Position numbers and translations under genes: made by a program
Shown: positions 8,527 to 21,067 of the stretch, one piece after another
Position numbering within the stretch: the stretch's first letter is position 1
Layout of the letters: each line of letters begins with the position of its first letter
Source of the DNA: Nocardiopsis sp. CNT312
Lineage (GTDB): Bacteria > Actinomycetota > Actinomycetes > Streptosporangiales > Streptosporangiaceae
Assembly (NCBI RefSeq): GCF_000515115.1
Contig: NZ_AZXF01000017.1
Span: 96,292-160,291 of the forward strand
Length of the DNA: 64,000 nt
Direction of reading: 5' to 3'
The notes under the pieces: model-generated
What the model saw: the letters and a program-made list of their open reading frames with translations, nothing else
What the model was told of the DNA's origin: nothing
The model's database searches: none

Positions 8527-10215
8527 TTGGCTGACGCACAGGTCAACCTCGCAATGGTCTGGTCCAGCGTGCTGGACGGGCTCGACAACGACTCCTTGCC
8601 CGCGCACCAGCGCGCCTGGCTCCCACAGACCCGTCCACTGGGCCTGATCGAGGACACGGCGCTCATCGCGGCACCCAACGAGTTCACCAAGAAGGTGCTG
8701 GAGACCCGGCTCTACCCAGCGATCAACCGGGCGCTCTCCGCTCACCTGGGCCGAGACGTCCGGGTCGCGGTGACGGTCGATCCCACCGCCGTACCGACCC
8801 CGCCGCCCACCCCGTCCCCCTCGCTCCCCTCCTCCCAGGGGCCCTACGGAGCGCATTCCGGGCCGCCCTCGCCCTCCGGCCCCACCGCGCCCGCCGGACA
8901 GCACGCCCGGCCTCCGGAGGACCAGGTGCCCGGCGGTGCGTGGCCCGGTCCTCCGGAGGCCGCCGGCGGACACGAGGCTCCCGGCCTCTGGGAACCGGGA
9001 GCGGAGCACCCCCCGGAGGCCCCTGGGCCCCCCGTGTCCGCAGAGAGCGTCGAAGGTGCCGGGACCGCCGCCGAGAACGGGCCCGAGCCGTCGGAGGGAC
9101 AGGAGGGGTTCTCACCCGACAGGGGCGGGGATCCTGAGGGGTCCCCGCCCGGGCGGTCCGCCGAGGCGCCCCCGGGAGAGCACGCCAGGCTGAACCCGAA
9201 GTACACCTTCGACACCTTCGTGATCGGTTCCAGCAACCGGTTCGCCCACGCGGCCTCGGTCGCGGCGGCGGAGGCACCCGCCAAGGCCTACAACCCACTG
9301 TTCATCCACGGGGACTCCGGCCTGGGCAAGACGCACCTGCTGCACGCCATCGGCCACTACACGCACCGGCTCTACGAGGGGTCGCGGGTGCGCTACGTCA
9401 GCTCCGAGGAGTTCACCAACGAGTTCATCAACTCGATCCGGGACGGCAAGGCGGACGGGTTCCGCCGCCGGTACCGCGACATCGACGTACTCCTGGTGGA
9501 TGACATCCAGTTCCTGGAGAACAAGGAGCAGACCCAGGAGGAGTTCTTCCACACCTTCAACACCCTCCACAACTCTGACAAGCAGATCGTCATCTCCAGT
9601 GACCGGCCGCCCAAGCAACTGACCACCCTGGAGGACCGGATGCGCAGCCGGTTCGAGTGGGGGCTGCTCACGGACGTCCAACCGCCGGAGCTGGAGACGC
9701 GGATCGCCATCCTCAGGAAGAAGGCCGCCCAGGAGGGGCTGGCCGCACCGCCCGAGGTCCTGGAGTTCATAGCGAGCAAGATCTCCACCAACATCCGCGA
9801 GCTGGAGGGCGCACTGATCCGCGTCACCGCGTTCGCCAGCCTCAACCGGCAGTCGGTGGACCTGGACCTCACCAGCCAGGTGCTGCGGGACCTGGTGCCC
9901 AGTACCGAGGTCCCCGAGGTCACGGCCGGGGCGATCATGTCCCAGACTGCCGCCTACTTCGGCCTGACCGTGGAGGACCTGTGCGGGACCTCGCGCTCCC
10001 GCGTGCTGGTGACCGCCCGGCAGATCGCCATGTACCTCTGCCGTGAGCTGACCGACCTCTCCCTGCCCAAGATCGGTCAGCAGTTCGGCCGGGACCACAC
10101 CACGGTGATGCACGCCGACAGGAAGGTGCGGGCCCTCATGGCCGAGCGCAGGTCCATCTACAACCAGGTGCACGAACTCACGAGCAGGATCAAGGACCAG
10201 CCCTCGCTCTCGTGA
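8527..10215 (+). CDS. dnaA: Chromosomal replication initiator DnaA
   Basis: DnaA binds the 9-mer boxes on both sides of its gene and melts oriC. The 562-residue protein has domain I at 1-85, an unusually long Pro/Gly-rich domain II linker (about 88-224), the AAA+ domain with Walker [10 protein letters not shown] at about 262-270 and Walker B LLVDDIQF near 325, and the C-terminal DNA-binding domain with [13 protein letters not shown] near 521. The long linker is typical of GC-rich actinomycetes. I use the TTG at 8527, which matches the family opening (ADxxxxLAxVW). An ATG at 8554 is possible but would cut domain I. Confidence 0.95.
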   Translation: MADAQVNLAMVWSSVLDGLDNDSLPAHQRAWLPQTRPLGLIEDTALIAAPNEFTKKVLETRLYPAINRALSAHLGRDVRVAVTVDPTAVPTPPPTPSPSLPSSQGPYGAHSGPPSPSGPTAPAGQHARPPEDQVPGGAWPGPPEAAGGHEAPGLWEPGAEHPPEAPGPPVSAESVEGAGTAAENGPEPSEGQEGFSPDRGGDPEGSPPGRSAEAPPGEHARLNPKYTFDTFVIGSSNRFAHAASVAAAEAPAKAYNPLFIHGDSGLGKTHLLHAIGHYTHRLYEGSRVRYVSSEEFTNEFINSIRDGKADGFRRRYRDIDVLLVDDIQFLENKEQTQEEFFHTFNTLHNSDKQIVISSDRPPKQLTTLEDRMRSRFEWGLLTDVQPPELETRIAILRKKAAQEGLAAPPEVLEFIASKISTNIRELEGALIRVTAFASLNRQSVDLDLTSQVLRDLVPSTEVPEVTAGAIMSQTAAYFGLTVEDLCGTSRSRVLVTARQIAMYLCRELTDLSLPKIGQQFGRDHTTVMHADRKVRALMAERRSIYNQVHELTSRIKDQPSLS

Positions 10216-10239
10216 CGCCTCTCCCGTGCAGGAGGCCCC

Positions 10240-10271
10240 GGGGGGCGGCCCACTACGGTGGGCCGCCCCCC
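10240..10271 (+). terminator. Terminator hairpin after dnaA
   Basis: Perfect 14-bp stem (GGGGGGCGGCCCAC / GTGGGCCGCCCCCC) with a TACG tetraloop, 24 bases after the dnaA stop. It shields oriC from dnaA transcription. Confidence 0.85.
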
Positions 10272-10293
10272 GTCCGTGTCCGGACCACCGGGG

Positions 10294-10957
10294 TTATCCA
10301 CAGGCTGCTCCGGCGACACCCCACCCTGCGCTGAACCGCGGCGATGCCCCGCGCGGGCGCCGAGCGGCCCTGCGCCCTCCCAGAGCACGGAGGCCGGCCT
10401 CCGCCGTCCGACCCACACCGCCGCCCCAAAAGAGCAGATCAGGGTGGTTTGACCTGCTCTTTCCACAGCAACCACCAGGGGCTGTGGACAACCCTGTGCA
10501 CAACCGGTTCAACCCGATTTGGTGAGGTCTGTACTCGGCCTAGAAAAAAAGTTGCCGACTTTTTTGGCCGAGTTATCCACAGGGAACCCCCAAAATCTGT
10601 GGACAACCCTGTGGATAAGCTGTGGATAACCGCTCCGATCCTGTGGGTAACTCCACCACTCCTGTGGACAGTCGGCCCACACCCCCCGCGCCGAGATCCC
10701 CAGCGGCTGTGGACAACCCCGGGGAAACCTGTGGACGAAGCTGTGGACAGAGTGTGGATAAGTTGTGGACGTCCTTCGCCGTCCACAGGCGGGCCGAGTT
10801 ATCCCCAAGCCCATCCACAGGGCCTGTGGATAAAAATCTCCACCTTGACCTGCATAAACAAGGGTTATCCACACTATCCACAGGCCCTACTACTACGACG
10901 CACCTAGAGTTACCCAGTTGTGGCTTCGAAACCGCTTCGCGGGAAAACTGTGGACAA
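10294..10957. other. Origin of replication oriC (dnaA-dnaN intergenic region)
   Basis: The 974-bp dnaA-dnaN gap contains eleven perfect DnaA boxes. On + they start at 10294, 10573 and 10865. On - they start at 10483, 10598, 10610, 10621, 10708, 10753, 10825 and 10949. Many one-mismatch copies fill the spaces. Boxes at 10598, 10610 and 10621 are 11-12 bp apart, so they lie on the same DNA face. This density and position match streptomycete-type origins. 10958-11189 carries no recognisable gene and should hold the dnaN promoter. Confidence 0.9.
10536..10570. other. A/T-rich inverted repeat inside oriC (candidate unwinding element)
   Basis: CGGCC-TAG-AAAAAAAGT, then TGCCG, then ACTTTTTT-GGCCG form an inverted repeat whose arms carry A7 and T6 runs. 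In a region of about 65% GC this is the most easily melted stretch, and it lies next to the TTATCCACA box at 10573. Its role as an unwinding element is inferred from composition and place. Confidence 0.5.
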
Positions 10958-11189
10958 CTCCTCGATCCGCGCTCCCTCCACCGGCTGGCAGCGACACCTG
11001 AGGAATCCGGGTAACGTGTGGTCTCGCCCCTGTCCGCCGCGGCTCGCATCCGTGCGGCGGACCCACGGGGGCCGGGGCCACCGCCGACGAGCGGAGCATC
11101 CACCGCTGGAGCCCCGGCCGACCCGCCCACGAGCTGCAACGTTGAGGCTTCGACCGGCCCTGCCGGTCGTGCGGAAAGTGAGTCGGAAA

Positions 11190-12329
11190 GTGAAGTTCCG
11201 GGTCGAACGCGACATCCTGGCCGACGCGGTCGCCTGGACCGCGCGCACACTCCCGACACGCCCCTCGGTCCCGGTGCTGGTCGGCATCCTGCTCGACGCC
11301 GGCGAGTTCGAGGGCCGCCAGCAGGTCCGGCTGTCCGGTTTCGACTACGAGGTCTCCACCCAGGCCTCGGTCGACGTCGAGGTTGAGGAGCCCGGAACCG
11401 TCCTGGTTCCCGGCAAGCTGCTCTCCGAGATCACCCGGAACCTGCCTCCCCAGGCTGTGGAGATCACCACGGACGGCCCGAAGGCCGTCGTCACCTGCGG
11501 CAGCGCCAAGTTCACCCTGACGACGATGCCGGTCGAGGACTACCCGACCCTCCCGGAGATGCCGGGCGTGAGCGGCACCGTCGGCAGCGACGCCTTCGCC
11601 GCCGCGGTCAGCCAGGTCGCCGTCGCCGCCGGTCGGGACGACACCCTGCCGATGCTCACCGGTGTACGCGTCGAGATCGAGGGGGAGACCATCACCCTCG
11701 CCTCCACCGACCGGTACCGGCTGGCCGTGCGCGAGCTCACCTGGAAGCCGGAGAACCCCGAGCTGTCCGCCGTCGCCCTGGTCCCCGCCAAGACCCTGCA
11801 CGACACCGCCAAGTCGCTCACCTCGGGCGCGGAGGTCTCCGTGGCCCTGTCCAACGGCGAGAACGGTGACGGCATGATCGGCTTCGAGGGCGGTGGCCGC
11901 CGGACCACCACCCGCCTGCTCGACGGCGAGTTCCCCAAGTACCGGGCACTGCTGCCGGACAGCTTCAACACCGTCGCCGAGGTCAGCCGCAGCGAGTTCG
12001 TCGAGGCTGTCAAGCGCGTGTCGCTGGTCGCCGAGCGCAACACCCCGCTGCGCCTGGCCTTCAGCCCCGGCAGGCTCGTCCTGGAGGCCGGGACCGGCGA
12101 GGACGCCCAGGCCGTGGAGGTCCTGGAGGCCGAGCTGGACGGCGAGGAGATCCAGATCGCGTTCAACTCGGGCTTCCTGCTCGACGGCCTCGGCGCCATC
12201 GGCACCGACACCGCGCGACTGCACTTCACCACCTCGACCAAGCCGGCGATCCTCACCGGCAAGCCCGCTTCGGAGGACGCCGCCCCCGAATACCGCTACC
12301 TCATCATGCCGGTGCGCCTGTCCGGTTGA
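11190..12329 (+). CDS. dnaN: DNA polymerase III sliding clamp (beta subunit)
   Basis: The ring-shaped processivity clamp of the replicase has 379 residues in three repeated clamp domains. The GTG at 11190 gives the family opening KFRVERDILADAVAWTARTL. Upstream in-frame sequence to 10920 overlaps oriC and is not conserved-looking. Visible hallmarks are LSGFDYEVST in domain 1, MLTGVRVEIEGETITLASTDRYRLAVRE in domain 2 (shown in part), and the C-terminal YRYLIMPVRL that shapes the peptide-binding cleft. It is followed by gnd and recF on the same strand. Confidence 0.95.
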   Translation: MKFRVERDILADAVAWTARTLPTRPSVPVLVGILLDAGEFEGRQQVRLSGFDYEVSTQASVDVEVEEPGTVLVPGKLLSEITRNLPPQAVEITTDGPKAVVTCGSAKFTLTTMPVEDYPTLPEMPGVSGTVGSDAFAAAVSQVAVAAGRDDTLPMLTGVRVEIEGETITLASTDRYRLAVRELTWKPENPELSAVALVPAKTLHDTAKSLTSGAEVSVALSNGENGDGMIGFEGGGRRTTTRLLDGEFPKYRALLPDSFNTVAEVSRSEFVEAVKRVSLVAERNTPLRLAFSPGRLVLEAGTGEDAQAVEVLEAELDGEEIQIAFNSGFLLDGLGAIGTDTARLHFTTSTKPAILTGKPASEDAAPEYRYLIMPVRLSG

Positions 12330-12436
12330 GGAGCCCTCTGTTCGATTGACTGAGATACACCGGAACCGCGTCCGCGGATGACCCCGCGGACCGGTCGGCA
12401 CCACCGTGTCCACAGGCGGCGAAGGGGAGCACTGGC

Positions 12437-13339
12437 ATGCAGCTCGGAATGATCGGTCTCGGGAAGATGGGCGGAAACATGGCCGCCCGGCTCCGTGAGA
12501 AGGGCCACGAGGTCGTCGGCTACGACGTGGCCTCGGACGAACGCGACGCGGACAGCCTGACCGACCTGTTGGCCCGGCTCGACGCGCCGCGCACCGTGTG
12601 GGTGATGGTCCCCTCGGGCGACCCCACCGCCGCCACCGTCCGCCAGCTCGGCGAGCTGCTCTCCGAGGGCGACCTCGTCGTTGAGGGCGGCAACTCCCAC
12701 TACGTGGACGACCGGACCCGCGCTGAGGAACTGGGCGCGGAGGGTATCGGCTACCTCGACGTCGGCGTCAGCGGCGGTGTCTGGGGACGCCGCAACGGCT
12801 ACGGGATCATGGTCGGCGGGGCGGCCGAACACGTCGAGCGGGTCCGCCCCGTCTTCGAGGCCCTCACCCCCGACGAGGGCGGCTTCGTGCACGCCGGGGC
12901 GGTCGGCGCCGGACACTTCGTCAAGATGGTGCACAACGGCATCGAGTACGGCATGATGCAGTCCCTCGCCGAGGGCTACGAGCTCATGGCCGCGTCCGGC
13001 ATCGTCGAGGACATCCCGGGCACGTTCGACAGTTGGCGAGAGGGGACCGTGGTCCGCTCCTGGCTGCTCGACCTGCTGGGCCGCGCTCTGGAAGAGGACC
13101 CGAACCTGTCCGGGCTACGCGGTTACGCAGCCGACTCCGGAGAGGGGCGCTGGACGGTGCAGGCGGCCGTGGACCACGCGGTCCCCACCCCCGCCATCAC
13201 CGCCGCGCTCTACGCCCGCTTCGCCTCCCGCCAGGACGACAGTCCGGCCATGAAGGTGGTGGCGGCCCTGCGCAACCAGTTCGGCGGCCACGCGGTCACC
13301 AAATCCGATCCGGACCCGCGGAAGGCCTCCCGGGACTGA
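12437..13339 (+). CDS. gnd: 6-phosphogluconate dehydrogenase (decarboxylating), short form
   Basis: This enzyme oxidises 6-phosphogluconate to ribulose 5-phosphate and CO2 in the pentose phosphate pathway. The 300-residue length fits the short YqeC/GndA-type class, often NAD-preferring, rather than the 470-residue form. The dinucleotide motif GLGKMGGNMA lies at 8-17, the GGNSHYVDD substrate loop near 94, and GHFVKMVHNGIEYGMMQ holds the catalytic Lys and Asn. The ATG at 12437 has AGGGGAG upstream. A gnd gene between dnaN and recF is a standard feature of actinobacterial origins. Confidence 0.93.
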   Translation: MQLGMIGLGKMGGNMAARLREKGHEVVGYDVASDERDADSLTDLLARLDAPRTVWVMVPSGDPTAATVRQLGELLSEGDLVVEGGNSHYVDDRTRAEELGAEGIGYLDVGVSGGVWGRRNGYGIMVGGAAEHVERVRPVFEALTPDEGGFVHAGAVGAGHFVKMVHNGIEYGMMQSLAEGYELMAASGIVEDIPGTFDSWREGTVVRSWLLDLLGRALEEDPNLSGLRGYAADSGEGRWTVQAAVDHAVPTPAITAALYARFASRQDDSPAMKVVAALRNQFGGHAVTKSDPDPRKASRD

Positions 13340-13402
13340 CCTCCGTGCTCCGCCCCGACGGACACCCCCACCGCACCGACGACCGTCCCGGAGGAGGACC
13401 GG

Positions 13403-14536
13403 ATGTACGTTTCCCATCTGCAACTGGTCGATTTCCGGTCGTACGCGGACGCCCTGGTGGAACTCGGACCCGGGGTGAGCGTGTTCGTCGGGGCCAACGG
13501 GGAGGGTAAGACCAACCTCGTCGAGGCGGTCGGGTACGTGGCCTCCCTGGCGAGCCACCGCGTCTCCACGGACGCGCCGCTGATCCGGCGGGAGGCGCCG
13601 CGGGCGATCATCCGAGCCAAGGTCGTACGTGACGAGCGGTCCATGGTGGTGGACCTCGAACTCAACCCCGGACGCGCCAACCGCGCCCGCGTCAACCAGT
13701 CGGCCGTGGGGCGCCCGCGCGAGGTCCTGGGCATCCTGCGCACCGTCCTGTTCGCCCCCGAGGACCTGGCCCTGGTCAAGGGCGACCCCGGGGAGCGGCG
13801 TCGCTTCCTCGACGACCTCCTGGTGGCGCGCGCACCGCGGATGGCGGGTGTGCGCTCGGACTACGACCGGGTGCTCAAACAGCGCAACGCCTTGCTGAAG
13901 TCGGCCTCGGCGCGGATCTTCCGGCAGCGCTCCACACCCGATCTGAGCACCCTGGACGTGTGGGACGAGCACCTGGCCGAGGCCGGGGCCGAACTCCTCG
14001 CGGCCCGCTTGGCTCTGGTGGAGGAGCTCCGGCCGCGCGTCGCGCAGGCCTACGCGGGACTGACCGACACCGGTGGCCCCGCGGCGCTCTCCTACCGCTG
14101 CTCGGCCGTCGAGGAGGGCGCGGAGCCCCCCGCCGAGCGGCCACCGCTCGCCGATGCCCTGCGCGCCGCGATGGCCAACGCGCGGGACCGGGAGCTCCAG
14201 CGCGGGATCAGCCTCGTGGGGCCGCACCGCGACGAGCTCCACCTCAGGCTCGGCGACCTGCCCGCCAAGGGCTACGCGAGCCAGGGGGAGTCCTGGTCCT
14301 ACGCCCTGGCGCTCAGGCTGGCCTCGTTCGACCTCCTGAGATCGGACGGTGACGACCCCGTCCTGATCCTCGACGACGTGTTCTCCGAACTGGACGACGA
14401 GCGCCGCCGCCGCTTGGCCGAGGGGGTGCGCGGTGCCGAGCAGGTGCTGGTGACCGCGGCGGTGCCCGACGACATCCCCGCCGAACTGGACGGGGCCCGG
14501 TTCGGCGTGACGGAAGGGGAGGTCGGACGTGTCTGA
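13403..14536 (+). CDS. recF: DNA replication and repair protein RecF
   Basis: A 377-residue ABC/SMC-like ATPase that helps load RecA at gapped DNA with RecO and RecR. The opening [21 protein letters not shown], Walker [17 protein letters not shown] (about 32-47), the signature loop around [18 protein letters not shown], and Walker [19 protein letters not shown] are all present. The ATG at 13403 follows GGAGGAGG. The stop overlaps the start of the DUF721 gene by eight bases, which suggests coupling. Confidence 0.95.
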   Translation: MYVSHLQLVDFRSYADALVELGPGVSVFVGANGEGKTNLVEAVGYVASLASHRVSTDAPLIRREAPRAIIRAKVVRDERSMVVDLELNPGRANRARVNQSAVGRPREVLGILRTVLFAPEDLALVKGDPGERRRFLDDLLVARAPRMAGVRSDYDRVLKQRNALLKSASARIFRQRSTPDLSTLDVWDEHLAEAGAELLAARLALVEELRPRVAQAYAGLTDTGGPAALSYRCSAVEEGAEPPAERPPLADALRAAMANARDRELQRGISLVGPHRDELHLRLGDLPAKGYASQGESWSYALALRLASFDLLRSDGDDPVLILDDVFSELDDERRRRLAEGVRGAEQVLVTAAVPDDIPAELDGARFGVTEGEVGRV

Positions 14537-15056
14537 CGGTCGTCCACAGCCTGTGCACACTCCTGGCCCCCCCAGTCCCTCCGGTCCACAGCCTGCGGGC
14601 TCCGCCGCCCCACCCCCGGCCTCCGGTGCCGACCTGGCCCGCCAGGCCCTGGCACGGGCCAAGGCCGAGGCCCGCGAGCGAGGGGCGGTGCCCAGGGGCA
14701 TGCCGCGCAGGCGCGGACGCGGCCGGATCCGGTCGCGCAACGAGCCCCAGTTGTTCGGTGACGCGGTGCGGACCTGGCTCATCGAGCACGGGTGGCAGGA
14801 GCAGGTCGCGATCGGCGGTGTGTTCGGCCGCTGGGCGGACATCGTCGGTGAGTTCAACGCTGAACACCTGCGGCCGGAGAGCTACGAGGACGGTGAACTG
14901 GTGGTCGTCGCCGACTCCCCCACCATGGCGGCCCACGCCCGGGCGATGTCGTTGGACCTGATCCGTCGCCTGAACGAGGAGTTGGGCGAGGGGACGGTCG
15001 TGTCCCTCGACGTCAGGAACCCCGGCTTCCGGCGCCGGGGGCCCCACCGGCGTTGA
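14529..15056 (+). CDS. DUF721 (DciA-like) protein
   Basis: A 175-residue protein whose C-terminal half ([40 protein letters not shown] and the [12 protein letters not shown] region) matches the DUF721 family. DUF721 includes DciA, the ancestral loader or operator of the DnaB helicase. The first 55 residues are Pro/Ala-rich and end in a basic patch ([13 protein letters not shown]). The start GTG at 14529 lies within the recF end. The position between recF and gyrB is invariant in actinobacteria and supports a replication role. A DciA-like function is likely but not proven. Confidence 0.88.
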   Translation: MSDGRPQPVHTPGPPSPSGPQPAGSAAPPPASGADLARQALARAKAEARERGAVPRGMPRRRGRGRIRSRNEPQLFGDAVRTWLIEHGWQEQVAIGGVFGRWADIVGEFNAEHLRPESYEDGELVVVADSPTMAAHARAMSLDLIRRLNEELGEGTVVSLDVRNPGFRRRGPHRR

Positions 15057-17342
<2,286 letters not shown>

Positions 17343-17348
17343 TCCGTG

Positions 17349-17383
17349 CCGCCCGGACCGTCCCCCCGGGACGGTCCGGGCGG
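17349..17383 (+). terminator. 16-bp hairpin between gyrB and gyrA
   Basis: CCGCCCGGACCGTCCC and GGGACGGTCCGGGCGG form a perfect stem with a CCC loop just after the gyrB stop. It probably attenuates rather than fully ends transcription, since gyrA follows on the same strand. Confidence 0.7.
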
Positions 17384-17426
17384 GAGAACCACGCTCAACG
17401 CAGCTTCGTAGAAGGGATCGACATCC

Positions 17427-20000
17427 GTGGCGGATGCGAACAACCCCGACTCCCCCGAGGGCACGGACTCCGCTCTGGAGGCGCCGACACGTGACCGGAT
17501 CGAACCGGTCGACATCCAGGTCGAGATGCAGCGCAGCTACCTCGACTACGCGATGTCCGTCATCGTGGGGCGCGCCCTGCCGGACGTGCGAGACGGCCTC
17601 AAGCCGGTCCACCAGCGCGTGCTCTACGCCATGTACGACGGCGGATACCGCCCCGACCGCGGCTTCTTCAAGTGCGCGCGTGTCGTCGGCGACGTCATGG
17701 GCAACTACCACCCGCACGGCGACAGCGCCATCTACGACACCCTGGTGCGCCTGGCCCAGTGGTGGTCGATGCGGATGCCGCTGGTCGATCCCAACGGCAA
17801 CTTCGGCTCGCCGGGCAACGACCCGGCGGCCGCCATGCGCTACACCGAGTGCAAGCTGGCACCGCTGGCCATGGAGATGCTCCGGGACATCGACAAGGAG
17901 ACCGTCGACTTCCGGCCCAACTACGACGGCCGTTCCTCAGAGCCCGTCGTGCTCCCCGCCCGCTTCCCGAACCTGCTCGTCAACGGTTCGTCGGGCATCG
18001 CGGTCGGTATGGCCACCAACATCCCTCCCCACAACCTTCGGGAGGTCGCCGAGGGCGTCTACTGGTACCTCGACCACCCCGACACCGATGACGAGACGCT
18101 TCTGGACGCTCTCATCGAGCGGGTGAAGGGTCCCGACTTCCCCACCCGCGGGCTCATCGTCGGCAAGCGCGGGATCGAGGAGGCCTACCGGACCGGGCGC
18201 GGCTCCATCACGATGCGGGCCGTCGTCGAGGTCGAGGAGGACGCCCGTGGCCGTCAGACGCTGGTCGTCACCGAGCTGCCCTACCAGGTCAACCCGGACA
18301 ACCTCGCGCTGAAGATCGCCGACCTGGTCAAGGACGGCAAGATGACCGGCATCGCCGACGTGCGGGACGAGAGCAGCGGCCGTACCGGCCAGCGCCTGGT
18401 GATCGTGCTCAAGCGCGACGCCGTGGCCAAGGTGGTGCTCAACAACCTCTACAAGCACACCCAGCTCCAGGAGACCTTCGGCGCGAACATGCTCGCGCTG
18501 GTCGACGGGGTGCCGCGGACCCTGCGTCTGGACCAGATGGTCCGGCATTGGGTCGAGCACCAGATCGAGGTCATCCTCCGGCGCACCAGGTACCTGCTGC
18601 GCAAGGCCGAGGAGCGGGCGCACATCCTGCGCGCCCTGCTGAGGGCGATGGACCGGATCGACGAGGTCATCAGCCTCATCCGCGCCAGTGCCTCCGCCGA
18701 CGAGGCGCGCACGGGCCTGATGGGTCTGCTGGAGATCGACGACGTCCAGGCCCGCGCCATCCTCGACATGCAGTTGCGCAAGCTGGCCGCGTTGGAGCGC
18801 AACCAGTTGATGTCGGAGTACGACGAGCTCATGGCGCAGATCGCCGACTACAACGACATCCTGGAGAACGAGGCCCGTCAGCGTAGGATCGTCCGCGCCG
18901 AGCTCGCCGAGATCGTCGACAAGTACGGCGACGAGCGGCGCACGCACATCGTCCCCTTCGAGGGTGACATGCGTATGGAGGACTTCATCGCCGAGGAGGA
19001 CGTGGTCGTCACGATCTCCCGCGGCGGGTACGCCAAGCGCACGCGGATCGACAACTACCGTGCGCAGAAGCGCGGCGGCAAGGGTGTGCGCGGGGCGCAG
19101 CTCAAGCAGGACGACATCGTCCAGCACTTCTTCGTCACCACCACCCACCACTGGATCCTGTGCTTCACGAACCAGGGCCGGGTGTACCGGATGAAGGCCT
19201 ACGAGCTGCCGGAGGCGGCCCGGGACGCGCGCGGCCAGCACGTGGCGAACCTGCTGCCGTTCCAGCCGGACGAGCAGATCGCCCAGATCATGGCCCTGCG
19301 CGACTACGAGGCCGCGCCGTACCTGGTACTCGCCACGCGCGAGGGCCTGGTGAAGAAGTCGCGCCTGGAGGACTTCGACTCGGCCCGTTCGGCGGGGATC
19401 ATCGCGATCAACCTGCGCGAGGGCGACGAGTTGATCGCCGCGCGGCTGACCTTCCCCGACGACGACCTCCTGCTGATCTCCAGCGACGCCCAGGCGATCC
19501 GCTTTCCCGCCTCCGACGAGTCGCTGCGGCCGATGGGCCGCGCGACCAGCGGCGTGATCGGGATGCGGTTCCTGGAGGGCGACTACCTCTTGAGCATGGA
19601 CGTCATCCGGGGCGGCGACGGCGCCACCGACGTCTTGGTCGCGACGGAGAACGGCTACGCCAAGCGCACCCCGGCCGAGCAGTACCCGGTGCAGAACCGC
19701 GGCGGTAAGGGTGTGTTGACAGCCAAGGTCGTGGAACTGCGCGGCAAGCTCGTCGGTGCGATGATGGTCGACCCCGACGTGGACGAGATCTTCGCGATCA
19801 CCTCCAACGGCGGGGTGATCCGCACCAACGTGGCCGAGGTGAAGCGGTCCGGCCGTACCACGATGGGCGTTCGGCTGATGAACCTGAACAAGGGCAACAA
19901 GATCGTGGCGTGTGCACGCAACCAAGAGGCTCAAGAGGAGGCCGAAGTCGACGACACGGTCTCTGGCGCGGTCTCTGAGCAAGGTGGGTCTGAGGTCTAG
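17427..20000 (+). CDS. gyrA: DNA gyrase subunit A
   Basis: The breakage-reunion subunit of gyrase, 857 residues from a GTG at 17427. The catalytic tyrosine is residue 139 in AAAMRYTE. The quinolone-determining region reads [14 protein letters not shown], with the Ser and Asp found in drug-sensitive enzymes. The GyrA-box QKRGGKG starts near residue 547 and marks a true gyrase rather than topoisomerase IV. The C-terminal DNA-wrapping beta-pinwheel follows, with repeated GYAKRT and RGGKGV elements. The last 20 residues are an acidic tail ([18 protein letters not shown]). Confidence 0.97.
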   Translation: MADANNPDSPEGTDSALEAPTRDRIEPVDIQVEMQRSYLDYAMSVIVGRALPDVRDGLKPVHQRVLYAMYDGGYRPDRGFFKCARVVGDVMGNYHPHGDSAIYDTLVRLAQWWSMRMPLVDPNGNFGSPGNDPAAAMRYTECKLAPLAMEMLRDIDKETVDFRPNYDGRSSEPVVLPARFPNLLVNGSSGIAVGMATNIPPHNLREVAEGVYWYLDHPDTDDETLLDALIERVKGPDFPTRGLIVGKRGIEEAYRTGRGSITMRAVVEVEEDARGRQTLVVTELPYQVNPDNLALKIADLVKDGKMTGIADVRDESSGRTGQRLVIVLKRDAVAKVVLNNLYKHTQLQETFGANMLALVDGVPRTLRLDQMVRHWVEHQIEVILRRTRYLLRKAEERAHILRALLRAMDRIDEVISLIRASASADEARTGLMGLLEIDDVQARAILDMQLRKLAALERNQLMSEYDELMAQIADYNDILENEARQRRIVRAELAEIVDKYGDERRTHIVPFEGDMRMEDFIAEEDVVVTISRGGYAKRTRIDNYRAQKRGGKGVRGAQLKQDDIVQHFFVTTTHHWILCFTNQGRVYRMKAYELPEAARDARGQHVANLLPFQPDEQIAQIMALRDYEAAPYLVLATREGLVKKSRLEDFDSARSAGIIAINLREGDELIAARLTFPDDDLLLISSDAQAIRFPASDESLRPMGRATSGVIGMRFLEGDYLLSMDVIRGGDGATDVLVATENGYAKRTPAEQYPVQNRGGKGVLTAKVVELRGKLVGAMMVDPDVDEIFAITSNGGVIRTNVAEVKRSGRTTMGVRLMNLNKGNKIVACARNQEAQEEAEVDDTVSGAVSEQGGSEV

Positions 20001-20107
20001 ACTGCACCTTAGGTCCTTTTGGTCCCGCAGGGTTCCGGTCGCGAACCTTGCGGGACGCCTCTTGCGCCATTCACCCGTCTCAACGAAAGTCCAGCGGTAG
20101 CGTTTCT

Positions 20108-20968
20108 ATGTCTGACAAGCAGCGGAACACCTCCACCAACGAATCCGACACGGACACGCCGACGACCGCGAAGGACGAGGCGGTGGCGGACCGGGCTCCG
20201 GTCGACGGGGCCGACACGGTGGCGGTGGCCACCAAGTCCTCCTTCCCCGGCCGGGATGAGGACGGGCCCGGCCAGGGGCCGGAGACGCGGGACGACGCGG
20301 TCGAGGCTCCGGCCGTGACCACGTCCTCCGGCGGTTCCGACACCGGTGGGGCCACCTCCGCGGAGAAGCCCTCCGAGGAGAGCGAGGGTGGGGAACCGGA
20401 AGCCGGCTCCCCCGGCCGGGGCGCCGCGTCCGAAGCGACGGGCTCCTCCGCGACGAAGAAGAAGGAGGAGGCCGTGGACACGCGTTCCGACCAATCCACC
20501 GGGGACACCGAAGGGCCGGGGGGAACAGAAGTGACCGAGTCCAAGACGGCGGCCGCCAAACAGCCGAGCGCCGTGAAGGCGACGCTGTCGAGCCGCAGGG
20601 CGCACCTGACGGTCTCCCGCGTGGAACCCTGGTCGGTGATGAAGTACAGCTTCGTGGTGTCGCTGGTGTGCTTCATCGTCCTGTTCGTGGCGGTCGTGGT
20701 CATCTACACGACCCTGTCGATGCTGGGTGTCTTCGACGAGCTCTCCAACATGATGACGGCGCTCCTGGAGGGCGACGGCAGTGAGGACGAGCTCGGCCTC
20801 AACCCGTCCGCGTGGTTCTCGCCCGGCCGGGTCCTCGGCTACACCGGCGTGGTCGGTGCACTGAACATCGTGCTCATCACCGCGCTGGCCACCGTGGGCG
20901 CGATGCTGTACAACCTGGTTGCCGACCTGGTCGGTGGCATCGACCTCACACTGACCGAGGCTGAGTAG
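20108..20968 (+). CDS. DUF3566 membrane protein
   Basis: A 286-residue protein in two parts. The first 170 residues are a low-complexity, acidic, Ser/Thr/Gly-rich region. The C-terminal 110 residues contain two membrane segments (YSFVVSLVCFIVLFVAVVVI and ALNIVLITALATVGAMLYNL) and the DUF3566 signature around VEPWSVMKYSF. The family sits directly after gyrA across actinobacteria, so its linkage to gyrase is real but its function is unknown. The ATG at 20108 is the first plausible start. Its ribosome binding site is weak. Confidence 0.88.
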   Translation: MSDKQRNTSTNESDTDTPTTAKDEAVADRAPVDGADTVAVATKSSFPGRDEDGPGQGPETRDDAVEAPAVTTSSGGSDTGGATSAEKPSEESEGGEPEAGSPGRGAASEATGSSATKKKEEAVDTRSDQSTGDTEGPGGTEVTESKTAAAKQPSAVKATLSSRRAHLTVSRVEPWSVMKYSFVVSLVCFIVLFVAVVVIYTTLSMLGVFDELSNMMTALLEGDGSEDELGLNPSAWFSPGRVLGYTGVVGALNIVLITALATVGAMLYNLVADLVGGIDLTLTEAE

Positions 20969-20977
20969 GCCAGGCCG

Positions 20978-21045
20978 CGTCCCGCGCAGCGGGACGGGAG
21001 TAGAGCACCTCGCGGAGCCCGAGCCCCTACCGGGGCCGGGCTCCG
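20978..21045 (+). terminator. Two successive hairpins after the gyrA-DUF3566 unit
   Basis: The first is CGTCCCGC-GCA-GCGGGACG (20978-20996). The second pairs CGGAGCCCGAGCCCC with GGGGCCGGGCTCCG (21013-21045, one bulge). They separate DUF3566 from the convergent ThDP enzyme gene. Confidence 0.7.
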
Positions 21046-21067
21046 CGCAGTCGGAGCGGACGCGGGG

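Noticed and set aside
10560..10907. CRISPR-like repetition of TGTGGATAA/TTATCCACA words
   Set aside because: The repeats are 9-mers at irregular spacing in both orientations, which identifies DnaA boxes. No CRISPR array was seen in the window.
17937..19982. 681-residue minus-strand frame across gyrA
   Set aside because: Antisense shadow of gyrA with His/Asp/Val-rich, patternless translation.
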